This document shows positions 38,081-50,002 of a stretch of DNA of 64,000 nt, piece after piece (position 1 is the first letter of the stretch; each line of letters begins with the position of its first letter). Origin of the DNA: Phascolomyces articulosus (taxonomy: Eukaryota; Mucoromycota; Mucoromycetes; Mucorales; Lichtheimiaceae); contig JAIXMP010000052.1 in the NCBI GenBank assembly GCA_025677815.1, positions 152,260 to 216,259 on the forward strand, given 5' to 3'. The notes under the pieces are model-generated. The model saw only the letters and a list, made by a program, of their open reading frames with translations, searched no databases and was not told the origin of the DNA. Made by a program: the position numbers and the translations under genes.

Positions 38081-38372
38081 GAAAGTATTATTGTGTTTTT
38101 TTTCATTGGAGAAACATATGTTGTTTATAATATATTATTTTTGTAACTTACTAATTTATATCTTGTATTTACGTTCATCAAAGGAGATGTTTTCAAAGGA
38201 TGAGGGGTGCTATTGGATCTTATTCAGGAAAGTATTATTGTGGGTTTTTTTTTCATCGGATGAACGTGTGTTTTATATAATGTGTTATATTTTGTAACTT
38301 TTACTAATTTATACGTATCTGAGATTCATGTCCATCAACGAAAATGTATTCAACGGACGAGGGGTACGATCG
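38067..38372. repeat. Two degenerate ~148-bp tandem repeats
   Basis: Units start at 38067 and 38215. They share GGAAAGTATTATTGTG, then a T-run and CAT[TC]GGA, TTTTGTAACTT, ACTAATTTATA and TTCATCAA/CCATCAACG. A partial third start (GATCGGACCT) is at about 38369. Confidence 0.75.
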
Positions 38373-40989
38373 GACCTAATAAACCAACGATGGATTATTT
38401 AAAGAGTGGATACATAATATGAAACTTGTGATAAACGTGGTAAGGACAGTACGATGACTTGATCAAGCATAGCAACTATCGACCACTTAAAGGATGGATG
38501 TATAATGTTGATACATAAAGTAAATTTAGGTTGAGCAATACGACGACTGAATCAAGTACAACAACAACTAATCATTGCTTTGCAAGATGGATGATGGAAT
38601 AATACGATAATGATGATAAACTGGATTACAAAAAGTATCTTATGGAATCTTCAAACCATAAAATGCAACGATCGAAATATCCATACACTAGATTGGTTAT
38701 TCTACTGATCTGATGCTAACACTCTGAATCATAGTATATACCACCATCTTTGTTGTTGAGCAATAATCTTTCTGACGAATTGCGATGCTGAAGCATTATT
38801 TTCCCAAAAGTGAAATAAAAGAAAGACTTGTCTACATATCTTAAACTCTATTTACAAAAAGTTTTTCCTCTTGCTATCATCTTTCATATCTGATTATCCA
38901 TTTGGTAAACACATCTTCCATCAAAGGTCTTCCGGCAAGTATGTACTACGTATGAGCTACATAACACACATTATTGTTGAGCATTGCATGTATGTGATCT
39001 TTGTTTAGTTTTTGTTCTCTCCTCCAATAAGAAAAAATTACTGCCAAGAAGAACATCACAATATTCTTCCCTTTTGCATTCTTTCTGATAACTGCTACCT
39101 TTTTTTAATACTACTTTCGTAGTAACATATTGTTTTGAAATATAAAAAGTAAATTGTTCATTTTTTTATTTTCCTATAAATCATTTCAAAAGATACTTAT
39201 CCGCCATTTTTTTCCCCATTATAACAAGTATTGATTTATATCTGATTGTATCCGATCTAAAAAAATATTTTTATTAAATTTAGATATCCAATCTGACACA
39301 CAGGGGCATACTATTTATTTGCTTATATATATTTGGTTATAGTTATCATCATTATAGAACCATTTTATTTATATTCACGTTTTTGTGTTATGTAGATACA
39401 GAAAGGAGATGGTTTTCGTCATTCTTTTGATAGCAATTCGTAAGCAATGTTACGCAATCAAATCACTCATATATATGGTCTTTTTTTGACATTTATATAT
39501 TATTTTGAGGGGTAACGAAACAGAATAGGTATTTACCATTTTTTATAGATTTATATACAAGATCTTTACTCGTTATGGCGACAGAAAATCCAAGTAGTAG
39601 TAGTATAAATCTTGATTGCATTGGTTAGTTTAAATTAAAATGGGAAGAGTGATAGTGGTGCTACAGATTCATAGGGGGTCCGTGCGTCCCTTTTTATTAT
39701 ATTTTTTAAATACATATTCTACTACTGTCATCATTATTATCAATACCTATATGTGCAACAAAGGAAGAAGGATGTTTTTTTTATGATACGTCATTTTTTG
39801 ATGAAGAGAACATTTCTAAACAGTATCCTTTCTAACTAAAAGTAGAACATCCAACAAAACTTTAAGGAGAAACTAGCATGATGAGTACGAATGAAACATC
39901 AGGAAGAAGAATATCCGTTATGTCTTTCTTCTTTTGTAACACAGTTTCTTATCTCGCCAGTCTCTTTAATTTATACATATATTCCGTAATGTTTCTATCG
40001 ATATACAGGTATAACGTATATCAACAAGGAGATAAGTATAATATATAATAGATGACAAGGAGATGTATATAAAAGGCCATGGTGAGGAGAAAGAGAACTT
40101 TTTGGAACGATAGTAAAATAAATATATAGAACGACAGAAAAGAAAATATTTGTTTGTAGTGGAGTTCATATAAGGAGTATTAGATTGAGAAAGTTCCAAC
40201 ACTTTTTTTTTTTTTGGCTCCATGCAACCCCAAAGTAACTTTTAAAATCAACGTGTATTTTGTTTTATCAGTGTGTAGTAGCACGAGGTATCTATATATA
40301 AAAAAATTAGTGGATGATGATGATGATGGTGATGATATAATATCTAAGATTTATGGTGGTCGATAGATACCATTGTTTATATTTATATAAAGGAGAAAAT
40401 TTACATGTTTATACACGAGGATGTAAAAAAAAATTGATAGTTGATCATCATCAAGGGTCACTCGATTCATCTTTTTTTTTGTCATTTGCTTGTCGCCATC
40501 TCAGGAGTTATCACCAGGTTTACGGATATGATTCTTATTTTATACCATAAACCAGGATCTGGGCTTTTTTCGTAAGGGGTGTCATGTACTATGTCGATGT
40601 TAAAAGTAAGAATTAACAACAGAAAGCTAGAACTACCCAAGGAATTAATTTATCGTATGTATCCACTAATACATATGCTATTTAAAGTGTCGATACGAAC
40701 CATGTAGCAGTAACTGAGCGATACAGGAACTTGTACGAGATAGCTAGATTATGAGTAATTTGTAGATAATAAAAATTGCTCTTTATAAATATGTAGAAAT
40801 AACATCCGTAATAGTAGCTCAAATAAAGAGCAAACAGTAATAAAAATTTCAATTAACCAAGAAAAGCAATGTAAAGCTGCTCATGTATGAGACGGCTCAG
40901 TTTATTCAGGTATTCAAATATGCAGAATTCCGACGTTGCTGAACATTTTTAAAAATATATTCTTTGTTTTATATAACCACAGCTGCGTC

Positions 40990-42020
40990 ATGGTAAGCTA
41001 TATATTTGAGTGCTACAAATACCTATCAAATAAACCTGCTACTAATCTCTTTATTTATTCTAATTCTCATAAATGCCATTCATGTTATTAGTCGGTAAGT
41101 AGGCTTTTCATGAAAGATTGACGAAAAAGAATCATTGTTCTAATGGATGAATCTTTTTTTTTTTTTTTCCCTCTTATAATAGTATTTCTTGCCTCATTTG
41201 ACCAATGGTATGTGTATAAGTATAATAAAGAAGCGACCATGTCGATGGATATATACCTTCTTTTATTAATCTATTATATATATATAATACATGTAGGTTG
41301 GCAAGTTGATCAAGCTATCCTTTCCGAAGAAGATCGTGTTGTCGTGATCCGATTTGGTCATGATTGGGACCCAGTAAGTTTTGTTATTTTTATAAGTCCA
41401 TACTAGAAAACTTTTATTAAAAAAGTAGGGGACTTACATATTTTCTATCTATATTAGACATGTATGAAAATGGACGAAATCTTGTACAGTATTGCTGAAA
41501 AGGTCAAGAACTTTGCCGTCATTTATTTGGTAAATCAGACAACAACAGAACGCGTCTTTTTATCTATAACTTTGCATAGAAGCAATAATTAATCAATTGG
41601 TTATATTTTTATTAGGTGGATATTACTGAAGTACCTGATTTCAATAAGGTGAATATCTATAAGAGGGAAGTAAAGGGAAAGGAACTGGATAAGTACTAAC
41701 AAGATGGTCATTATCTATAGATGTATGAATTGTATGATCCATGTACCACTATGTTCTTTTTCCGAAATAAGCATATCATGGTCGACTTGGGTACGGGTAA
41801 TAACAACAAGATCAATTGGGCCTTGGATGATAAACAGGAAATGATCGATTTAGTTGAGGTAATCTATATTCTATAGTTTGTCAAATCAAAGAAAGTTTAA
41901 AAAAGCTAATCTATTTTTCTATGTATGTACATGTCATGCTAGATTGTTTATCGTGGTGCCAGAAAAGGTCGTGGTTTGGTGGTTTCTTTGAAGGATTATT
42001 CAACAAAATACAAATATTAG
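40990..42020 (+). CDS. DIM1: U5 snRNP protein Dim1 (Dib1/TXNL4A)
   Basis: Predicted 142-residue protein, exactly the usual length of the Dim1 family, in eight exons: 40990-40992 (ATG only), 41092-41094 (TCG only), 41183-41207, 41297-41373, 41458-41529, 41616-41648, 41721-41858 and 41943-42020 (429 nt). The joined start reads MSYFLPHLTNGWQVDQAIL, followed by EEDRVVVIRFGHDWDPTCMKMDE, the thioredoxin-like core, and ends GRGLVVSLKDYSTKYKY. These match the near-invariant Dim1 sequence. Dim1 is a thioredoxin-fold component of the U4/U6.U5 tri-snRNP that holds the spliceosome before activation and is essential where tested. The alternative first exon at 41073 (MPFMLLV) would lose the conserved SYFLPHL. 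The 3-nt exon rests on splice-site fit and family length, not on transcript data. Confidence 0.95.
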
Positions 42021-42662
42021 AATGTGTGGGGAGGAAAACAGCGGCAAGTCTATCCTTTTACGTCTGTCCCATCCCAACTATTCTGTGATGGATATACTTT
42101 TCTCTCTGATTTTTTTTACGAGGTATATTTTTATTTCAAATAAATTTTTATGACTCCTCTTTTATATATTCGTATACCTATATCTCAACTTTATATAAAT
42201 GATTATCCTTTTTTTTATATTTGTGAAAACATAACCATGGTACACAGTGGCATTATGACGTTTATTGTATAATCTGAATCAGCAAAGGAGAAATACGAGA
42301 ACGATAATGGAATACTATGTTGAATGTCCAACAACAACAAAAAAAAGAGAGTTATCAGTTTGGTATGGATTAGGAATAGCAGTGGGATAAATGGAAAGGA
42401 TGGTAAAATATGGAGAGGTCCATGTATGAAATGGATATGTTCTGGATATTCATTTGGTTTCAAGGTATGAAGGATTTTAGAAAATAAGAAAAAAATCGAC
42501 TACAGTTGTTATTTATTACTATTTACTATTAATTAAATATGTTGTTATTTGATACAAGATTGCTTGGAGGAGAGAGTACGTGTATATAAATATTTGGCAT
42601 GTCTGTGTGTGTGTAAAAGAAATACAAATAAGATAAAAAAAAGCAAAAGGTATGATGGATGA
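42021..42662. other. Convergent intergenic region
   Basis: This lies between the 3' ends of Dim1 (plus) and the F-box/LRR gene (minus). It is T-rich then A-rich, consistent with two 3' UTRs. No gene is seen. Confidence 0.7.
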
Positions 42663-43934
42663 TTAAATTAAACTTTTACGGATTTCATGCAGTTCTTGGC
42701 TGGTAAGGATTAAAGTCTTTTTTAAATTGCCCACTGAGCGATATTGTAATATATCACCATTTTGTTGCTGTAACATGGCTTCATCATCTAAATAGTAATG
42801 CCATGATACACTACCACTACTATCACTGTTCCCATGACCCATGACCATACTGCTATTATTACCATTGATAATATTGCGATAGCTGCGGAAAAGATGGCGT
42901 TGTTTGGCAACTACGGACCAAACGATAGATGGGATATCTTGAATCAACCAACCAGATAATTCGAGCGACTGCAAATGACGGCATTGTTGTAATATTTGCA
43001 ACATAGCTAAACTATAATTATTGCGATTTTGACGTTGTTGTTGATGACCACCCACGGTACCAGCAGTCGTCGTAGAATGAACAGCCTGTAAAGTCAATTG
43101 GAGAACACGGGGACAAAACTGAGCAACGACATCCAGGGTCCTCGGACTCACACAACGGATCGATAACAGCGTCAAATGATGACCATAAAATAAAAGTACG
43201 TCACACAAGGTCTCTTCTTCGATGTGTTGTAGTGACACAGCCAGATGATGTAAATGAAAACAATGCTGGGTCAATGCGGTCAATGCACTCTCATTCGCAG
43301 TACGTATCCGATTATGATTAGGCCCCAAATCGATCATAGTCAAATCTGGCAAACATGACAAGAGTTGTGACATGGCCATATCTGAAAAATCGGTCCATAC
43401 CATGGAAAGACGTTGGATATGTTTCATGGGGAACGATAAAAATTGATTCACATTATGAGTTGTACTGACCAAATTGCAATATCGAAATTGGATATGACGG
43501 ATAGATTTTGAATAGTGAACTAATTGACATATGCTTTCGGTAAACAAAACGTGAAAATCAACAAAGGTGAGTGTTTCTACATTGGGTAAAAAATGAGCTA
43601 ATAATTTTTCAAAGTCGACGTTCATATTACTACCACTTTGTCGACAGACAATTGTGAGTTGTTTGGTACGTCGTTGAACAATGTCACGTAGTAATGGTCG
43701 AGTATGTAATCCCATTTCAAGTTGGTGAATCTGGCAACGGAAACTTAATTCGAGATGAGTATAAAGTTCTGGTAAACATAGTTCATATAGTCGTTGGGCT
43801 GTAAGACAAAGTTGGACTATACTGGATCGAGGTAATCGATATAATATTTGTTGAATTAATTCGGGTGCGAGCTGGTATAGGTAGGATGATAGTAGTGATG
43901 GTGAAGTTGATTTTGATAATGATGATGCTGCCAT
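42663..43934 (-). CDS. F-box / leucine-rich-repeat-like protein
   Basis: Single-exon gene of 423 residues from the ATG at 43934 (MAASSLSKST). An upstream in-frame ATG exists at 44042, but its extension is a run of Phe/Leu/Ile from low-complexity DNA, so the later start is preferred. Residues of about 20-60 are an F-box (LAPELIQQILYRLPRSSIVQLCLTAQRLYELCLPELY). The rest is made of irregular LRR-like units (VETLTFVDFHVLF, IRHIQFRYCNLV, LTMIDLGPNHNRI, LTLLSIRCVSPRTL, LQSLELSGWLI). This fits an SCF ubiquitin-ligase receptor whose LRR region binds substrates. The substrate is unknown. A Gly/Asn/Ser-rich insertion sits near the C terminus. It is intact, unlike the F-box pseudogenes in the palindromes, and not obviously related to them beyond the F-box. 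Confidence 0.85.
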   Translation of the reverse strand: MAASSLSKSTSPSLLSSYLYQLAPELIQQILYRLPRSSIVQLCLTAQRLYELCLPELYTHLELSFRCQIHQLEMGLHTRPLLRDIVQRRTKQLTIVCRQSGSNMNVDFEKLLAHFLPNVETLTFVDFHVLFTESICQLVHYSKSIRHIQFRYCNLVSTTHNVNQFLSFPMKHIQRLSMVWTDFSDMAMSQLLSCLPDLTMIDLGPNHNRIRTANESALTALTQHCFHLHHLAVSLQHIEEETLCDVLLFYGHHLTLLSIRCVSPRTLDVVAQFCPRVLQLTLQAVHSTTTAGTVGGHQQQRQNRNNYSLAMLQILQQCRHLQSLELSGWLIQDIPSIVWSVVAKQRHLFRSYRNIINGNNSSMVMGHGNSDSSGSVSWHYYLDDEAMLQQQNGDILQYRSVGNLKKTLILTSQELHEIRKSLI

Positions 43935-44275
43935 AGTAATATGTATATTCAAGAGAAGAGCTTCAACAAGAAAAAAAAACAAGAAACAAGAGAAAGAAGA
44001 GAAAAAGTGAGAGAAGATGATGAGTACTATTAGTTGTATCACAGCAACTGTGTGTGAAGATTATTGATTTTTTTGCCTTATATTTTTATATAAAAGAGGT
44101 GATGGGTTTGTGGTACGATTAAGATGGGATGATGATAGGATAGGGAAAATAGAGTAAAAAAAGTTATACTATAAAAAATATGTATATATAATATCAAACT
44201 TTGTATACGATAAAAAAAATAAAAAACTAAAAAAATAGAGAGAATACTAATATTATTATAATTACAAGAAGCTAA
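43935..44275. other. Short intergenic region
   Basis: 341 bp between two minus-strand genes: the F-box/LRR promoter and the RasGEF 3' end. AT-rich, nothing else seen. Confidence 0.7.
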
Positions 44276-47200
44276 CTACATCCTTAACCAAAGGTCCCTT
44301 AAACGATTTGTACTGGATGACTTTAATCGAGGTTCTACTAAATTTGAACGTTTGTATTGTTCCTATAGAATGAATAGAAATATATAAAATATAATTAGTA
44401 TTCGATCGTTTTCCCCACTCTTATTACTTTCATGCAATTTGTATTATAAAATGTATTGGGGAGATGGGCGGAACTCACATCCTCACTAAGAATTTCGGTG
44501 TCAGCAATGAAATGAAGTATTTTACCATCCGGTTCAATATCATAAGCAGGACATTGAAACTTCATCATGGCTACAATACATTCACCCATTAATCGAAACT
44601 TTTCCCAATGAATCGTTCCATCTGGTCGTAAATCTTTATTTCCTTCAGCAAGAGATACAAGATCTTGATTATGAATACCACTATTAAACAAAAAAAAAAA
44701 TGGCATGTGAGAAAAAAAACCAAAAGTGACATATTTTTTCCCACTTAATCCTCTTTACGTCATATAAAATAGATATACATATGACTTACAGGTAAGGAAT
44801 CCCAGGTGCTTCAGAAGCTTTTAATGCAAGTCGATAAGAACTAAAAGATCGATCTGAACTCATTAATCGTTCAAGACTTTGGAATTGTTTGAAAAGTTTC
44901 TTATCCGATACAGCATCACGCGTTTGTTTTAACCGTAAAACAGAAGCACTGTTTAAACCGGCTAAAACGGCCATTAATGAATTATAATTATTATGATTTC
45001 GTAATTCCTAGATAGATAAATCACCCTTGCATGAATTTCTTTTTTGTATTCTTTCAACCTGTTACAAAGCATCCAAGATATCTTTTACTTTTCTCACCGA
45101 CTTACCACTGCGATCGACATGAATTTTTCAAGTAACCCAGCCCGTTTATTTAACTTGGGTTGTGTGACAATGATAGTGGCCACCCAGGCGGAGATAAAGT
45201 TAAAATGAGCAATAGAAGCAACAACAGCACTGTGACACCTGAGTTGATCTTCAGAAGTGACAGAACTTGGTCGAGGGCACCAAATATTACGTACAAATTC
45301 ACGTGCCTTGATCTTGCCAAACAGCTCTGATTCAATCCATGTTAATTGTTCGGCAACGACTTGATCAGGTATTTCCATCATGACTTTGTAACTATAATTG
45401 ATTTGTTCCTTTTCTGTTTTTTCTGTACGGAAGCCACTTGAATTGTTGTTGTTAGGATGATGATGGTTGTTGTTGTTGGTTGCCACACTTCCACCTCCAC
45501 CAAAGACGCTAATAAAACTGGCAGCAGATGATGAAATGGTATTGGCACCGAAGGAAGTCCAGCTGGGTGAAGTTGACATACCACAATGTGTATCAATGTT
45601 GATAAGACCTCCAGCAAATTCTGATCGACTACTATTTCCTTTATTGACATTGGTCATAGGTGGTTGTCTATTGGTAGTATTGGTAGCTGTGGTAGCGGTC
45701 GTGGTGGTTGTATTAATAGATCGTACATCCACTGAAGGTCGTTTTGTTTGTGATATGGAAGATGAATTGAGATCCGATGTGGCAGATGGTTTTGATCTTT
45801 GGTGTTGTTCTTTTGGTGGAACAGGAAGCGGAGGAGTTGATGTCGTTTTTGTTTTTGTTGTTGTCTCTTTTTGTTCATCCTTGTTTGGTTCCATTTTTTC
45901 CTTTTTAAGCAATTGTTCTTTCTTTTGTTGTTGCTTTGGCACTTCCTTCTTTGGTTCGACAGGTTCCTTTTCAAGTTCTCTTTGAGACTCTTCTTCAACT
46001 TCATCTTCGTCAGCTGGTTTGGCGGCGGTCATGGGAGCAAAAGAAAATAAAAAGCCAAGAGAAGAAGTAATCGAAGATTTTCGTTGTCGACTACTGCCAC
46101 CAAAAAGGCTGAATGAACTGACACTGGCTGTACGTTTTAATGGTGCAGGATCATGACTTGTTGTAGGAGTACAACCTTCTGAAATAGATTTACTATCTTC
46201 ATCTTTTTTTGTGTTACTGCTACTGAAAAAGTTTACAAAAGATTCTGAAGAATAACCACTATCCTTTTTGTTCTTTGTTGTGGTAGATGTGGTTGCTGTT
46301 GATTCTACTTCAGAGGCTTCTTCCATTTCATCCATAGTCGTTCCTTCACATTCTTCAAAGACATCTTCATCTGAAGAATCCGATGCATTATCATCCACTT
46401 CTTCAATATCGGTCATTGCGTCATCCAATTCCTCATTATCATCATCAGCCATACCCCAATGACTATCCGGATCCTCATCGGGTGCCATCCGATTGGCCAA
46501 GGGTAATAATGAAGCACTGATCGGTCGCAACACGTCTTCTTTGGATATCCGCTCCAAAAATCGGGTAAGCAATTTTCGTGTACGTCGGCTATGAAAATCG
46601 TTCCAATAATTGGATAACCAAATCAGGAGAATGGCTTGGATACGTTCTTGAATACGCGTTGGTGGTGGTTCTAGTAATCCATCACTATCAAATCGATCAA
46701 TTAAATTACGTGCTAAATCACTAGGTTTCATGAATCGACGGAAAAAGGTGATGAAAATGGTGGCAATATGTTCATCTGTTTATATATACATATATATACA
46801 TGTATGTTGTAATGAGTATAAGTATGTCATCTGTTTGTTGTTGTTGTTTATTTATAATATATATTTATAGATAAAGAGAGAGAATATATACCTGAACGAG
46901 GTGGGTCATCCACAATCAATTTATCAATAAGGTCATCAATAGTTAATCCCGTTCCCATCGATTCACTAAAAATAAAATTGAAAATATAATTAATTGATTA
47001 TTTTAGTAACTTTTGATTGTTACGGCTCTTTTTCATTCATCCCTATTTTTTTTAATCCAAATCATAATAAAATAATAATAATAATAACTTTACCAACTAT
47101 CTTTTGAACCACGTCGACTAGCAGCCAAACCTTTTCTGGCATAAGGAGTATTATGCAAACTATTTTTTCGCTCAACAACTTGAACAGATGATGCAGATGC

Positions 47201-50002
47201 TGTATCATTATTTATTTGTTGTTGTTGTTTCGTCGTACCATCATTCACTTTTGTTGTTTTTGCTCCTGTAGAAGTTGTTTCTGGAGTTATTGCTGAAGAA
47301 GTTGTAGTAGTTGCATGGGCTCCATTGGTAGTTGCCGTTGCTGTTACAGTGGTGGTAGCGGTGGTAGTACTTGTCGTAGTTGAAGTTGGCGCATACACAA
47401 AACCTGTTAGTGGTTTACTTGATTCCGCATCGGATGCAGCGGCTTGTGCAGCAGCGGCTTTTTTGGAAGATAACGAAGGGAACCGATAATCCGAAGTAAC
47501 ACTATTTGTTTCACTTGAAAAACTAGGTCTTCTTGAATGATCATATTCATTGGTATTATTGGTATTATTACTATTGACACTGTATTCTGATAAACCATCA
47601 GTGGATCGACGACTTTTTAATGAAGTGGCTTCACCACCTGCTGAAATACGACGTTCACGCATAGTAATGGTACTTTCATTATCGGATACAGGTTGTGTGG
47701 TTGGTGTAGTGACCGCATGAAAAGATTGAAATTCATCACCATGATCTTGGACGCATTGTTTCACCAACATGGTATAAATATCTTTCATTCGTTTGGTACC
47801 GTCTTCTGAAAAGGCGTCGACTTCAAATAATTCAACACCGAATAAATTGCCAAGTTTTTTACCAAGTTCGGGATCCACTTGCCGTAGACTAGATAAATCC
47901 GCTTTTAATCCAACAAGGTAAGAGGGAATGTTACGTGACACGTAAGCGTCTAAGTATTATTTTTGTTATGAAAAAAGTGGAAAAAGAAGGAAAGAAAAAG
48001 GGTCATTTCAATTTTAGGCAAGTTCATACATTATAAAAATAATAATATGTTTGTGTTGTTATGTAAATAGATTGCCTTACTTAGTAAATCCGGTAAACAA
48101 TCCATAGAGTCCCGGTTTGTGGTGTCATAACAAATAAGCCCACCATGAACATTTCCCAAATCCTAGTAGTAATAAAATACCCCACAAAAAATTGGCGCAA
48201 CACACCCCCCATGAAAAAATTTTTTCATTAAAAAATTAGAGAAAGGATTAGTATTCAAATGACCATAAAAAAGTATTGTTTATTTTTTACCTCTGGAAAT
48301 TCGGGTGGGTCTTGATTTGTATTCACCATGGTATCATCAATTTCAATAATATTCATAGGATAATGCATATCATCCAAAGTAAACATGGTACGATGACATT
48401 GCCAGGCTATAATAAAGATATAGTAAAATAAAGAAAATAATAATGATAAGCCCATAAATTCATATTAAATGATTCAATTTCATTATGTTGATGATTACTT
48501 GCGTGTTGCATTATCTGGGTCAGCCGTCAAATTTTGCAAACCAAGTCGGATCAAAGTAGATTTGCCAATATTCAATGTCCCTGAAATGACCAATACTAAT
48601 GTCTTGTCGCATACCTAACAAAAGAAATCACGTGGTTTGTTACTATAAGATATTACATGTGTTTTTTTTATGCAATGTATTTAAATAAAATGATGTAGGA
48701 TGAGGTTTCTATTGTTTATACATCTTGCTCTTTAAACAATAAAAGAACAATAAGAGAATAAAATTATATACTAATATAATGATGATTATAAGGATTAATA
48801 AATTAAAATAAATTAAAAAATAGACATACTTGGTGTGTAGGTAATTCAAGCTGAATAGGTGGTAATGGTTTGGTGATGGGATCAATCGTTGTAGTCGAAG
48901 CAGCTGTGGAAGTCGTCGTCTTTGCTGATGTACTGGATTTAATGGATGCTTTGGAACGAAGAGATCCTCGAAGTGAACCTAATGTACGAATGGATTTACT
49001 CATGGATTTGCCAGATTTAGATGATTTGGTTGATTTGGCATCCGAAGAAGATGATTTCTCTTTACTACTTGATTTGATTTTACGTAATTGAGTCAACACA
49101 GCTTTGGATTTGGATTCTTTCATCGTAGTTGTTGTGGCAGATGTATTTGTCGTCATGGTCGATTCTTTATCTTTATCATCCATACCAACTATCGATGCTG
49201 CTGACGAGGATGATTTATCTTTTTTCTTTTTTTTGGTTGAGGAAGAAGAAGGTTCTTTGGTCTTTTTAGATGACTCTTTTTTTTCCTTTTTCTCTTTTTT
49301 CTTGGATTCCTTTTTTTCTTTCTTTTCCTTTTTGGCTTCTTTTTTAGATGCTTTTTTAGCTTCTTTAGCTTCTTTGGAGGATGATTTAGAGGAAGAAGAG
49401 GATTCTTTGGTTTTCTTAGACTCCTTTTTTGATTTGGAGTCTTTTAATTTCGAGGATTCTTTGATTGATTTACCAAGGGTCGTTGTAGTGGTGGATGTAG
49501 GTGATACGATGGCTGTTGATGGTGGTGGTGGCTGTTTCTTGGTTTCAATGTTACCATTGTGTTGTTGAATATCTGTCATTGCTGTCTTTGATGAAGTTGT
49601 TGTTGCTGCTGGAGAAGGAGGAGTGATCGTCATAGAAGGTGGTGGAGGTGGTTGTTCTTCTGTTTTCATTGTTGCTATGGATTGTGATGATACATCATTT
49701 TTAATAGAAAGTTTGGTCGTCTCTGTCGTGGTAGTGGCTGTTGGTTTGGCGACTATGAGAGTGGATGGAATCGTTGTTGTAGTAACTGTTGCTGCTGTAG
49801 CTGTAGAAGTGATAGTAGTAGTAGGTAACGTTTTTGATATCTCCTTTGTCTCTTTTTTCTCCTTTGAAATGGATTTGAATGATGGTAAAGTTGTATGTTG
49901 TTGTTTTTGTGGTTGAGGTTGTTCTTTGACAGGCTCAGGCTCCTGCTTTTTTGGCTTGCGGTCAAAAGACGCAAGAGCAGCAAGCTTTCGCGTGAGCCAC
50001 AT
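44276..50002 (-). CDS. Ras-like GTPase domain + RasGEF protein
   Basis: Large minus-strand multi-exon gene from the ATG at 50002 (MWLTRKLAALASF) to the TAG at 44276. The first 390 residues are low-complexity and Lys/Ser/Thr-rich. A Ras-like GTPase module follows: P-loop GTLNIGKST (about 48580), GGLICYDTTNRDSMD (about 48130) and a G4-like GLKADL (about 47905). After a Ser/Thr-rich linker come the RasGEF N-terminal motif (DEHIATIFITFFRRFMKPSDLARNLIDRF, about 46785-46690), an acidic and Pro/Thr-rich insert, and the CDC25-type catalytic domain. That domain runs from QVVAEQLTWIESELFGKI (about 45360) through HNNYNSLMAVLAGLNSASVLRLK to GKILHFIADTEILSED and the final LVEPRL. It should activate a Ras-family GTPase at membranes. 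One intron (48502-48407) must be GC-AG to keep frame. The mirrored partial copy starts at 63816. Confidence 0.88.

Larger units (their letters stand above)
36707..40989. other. Gene-poor, repeat-rich region
   Basis: About 4.3 kb with no gene I can support. It contains two families of degenerate tandem repeats (37019-37370 and 38067-38372), a GC-richer island with hairpins (37371-38080) and, after 38400, ordinary AT-rich sequence with a (GAT)n tract at about 40311-40337. Isolated short ATG frames near 39575 and 40591 do not extend into convincing exons. Confidence 0.6.

Noticed and set aside
39575..39625. Possible first exon MATENPSSSSINLDCIG followed by GTTAGT
   Set aside because: No in-frame downstream exon was found in the next kilobase; likely chance.
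40591..40700. Short frame with LPKELIYRM, reminiscent of an F-box start
   Set aside because: Only about nine residues match and the frame ends quickly with no further F-box sequence.
41073..41095. MPFMLLV as the first exon of Dim1
   Set aside because: It would splice to GWQVDQ but drops the invariant SYFLPHL segment, which is present as a separate exon at 41183-41207.
43935..44042. Upstream in-frame ATG for the F-box/LRR gene at 44042
   Set aside because: The 36-residue extension is Phe/Leu/Ile low complexity; the ATG at 43934 directly precedes a normal Ser-rich N terminus and the F-box.
45467..45985. Long plus-strand open frame opposite the RasGEF gene (and similar ones at 49104-49568 and 49623-49916)
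   Set aside because: Antisense shadows of the Thr/Ser/Lys/Pro-rich low-complexity coding regions of RasGEF; they lack domain content.
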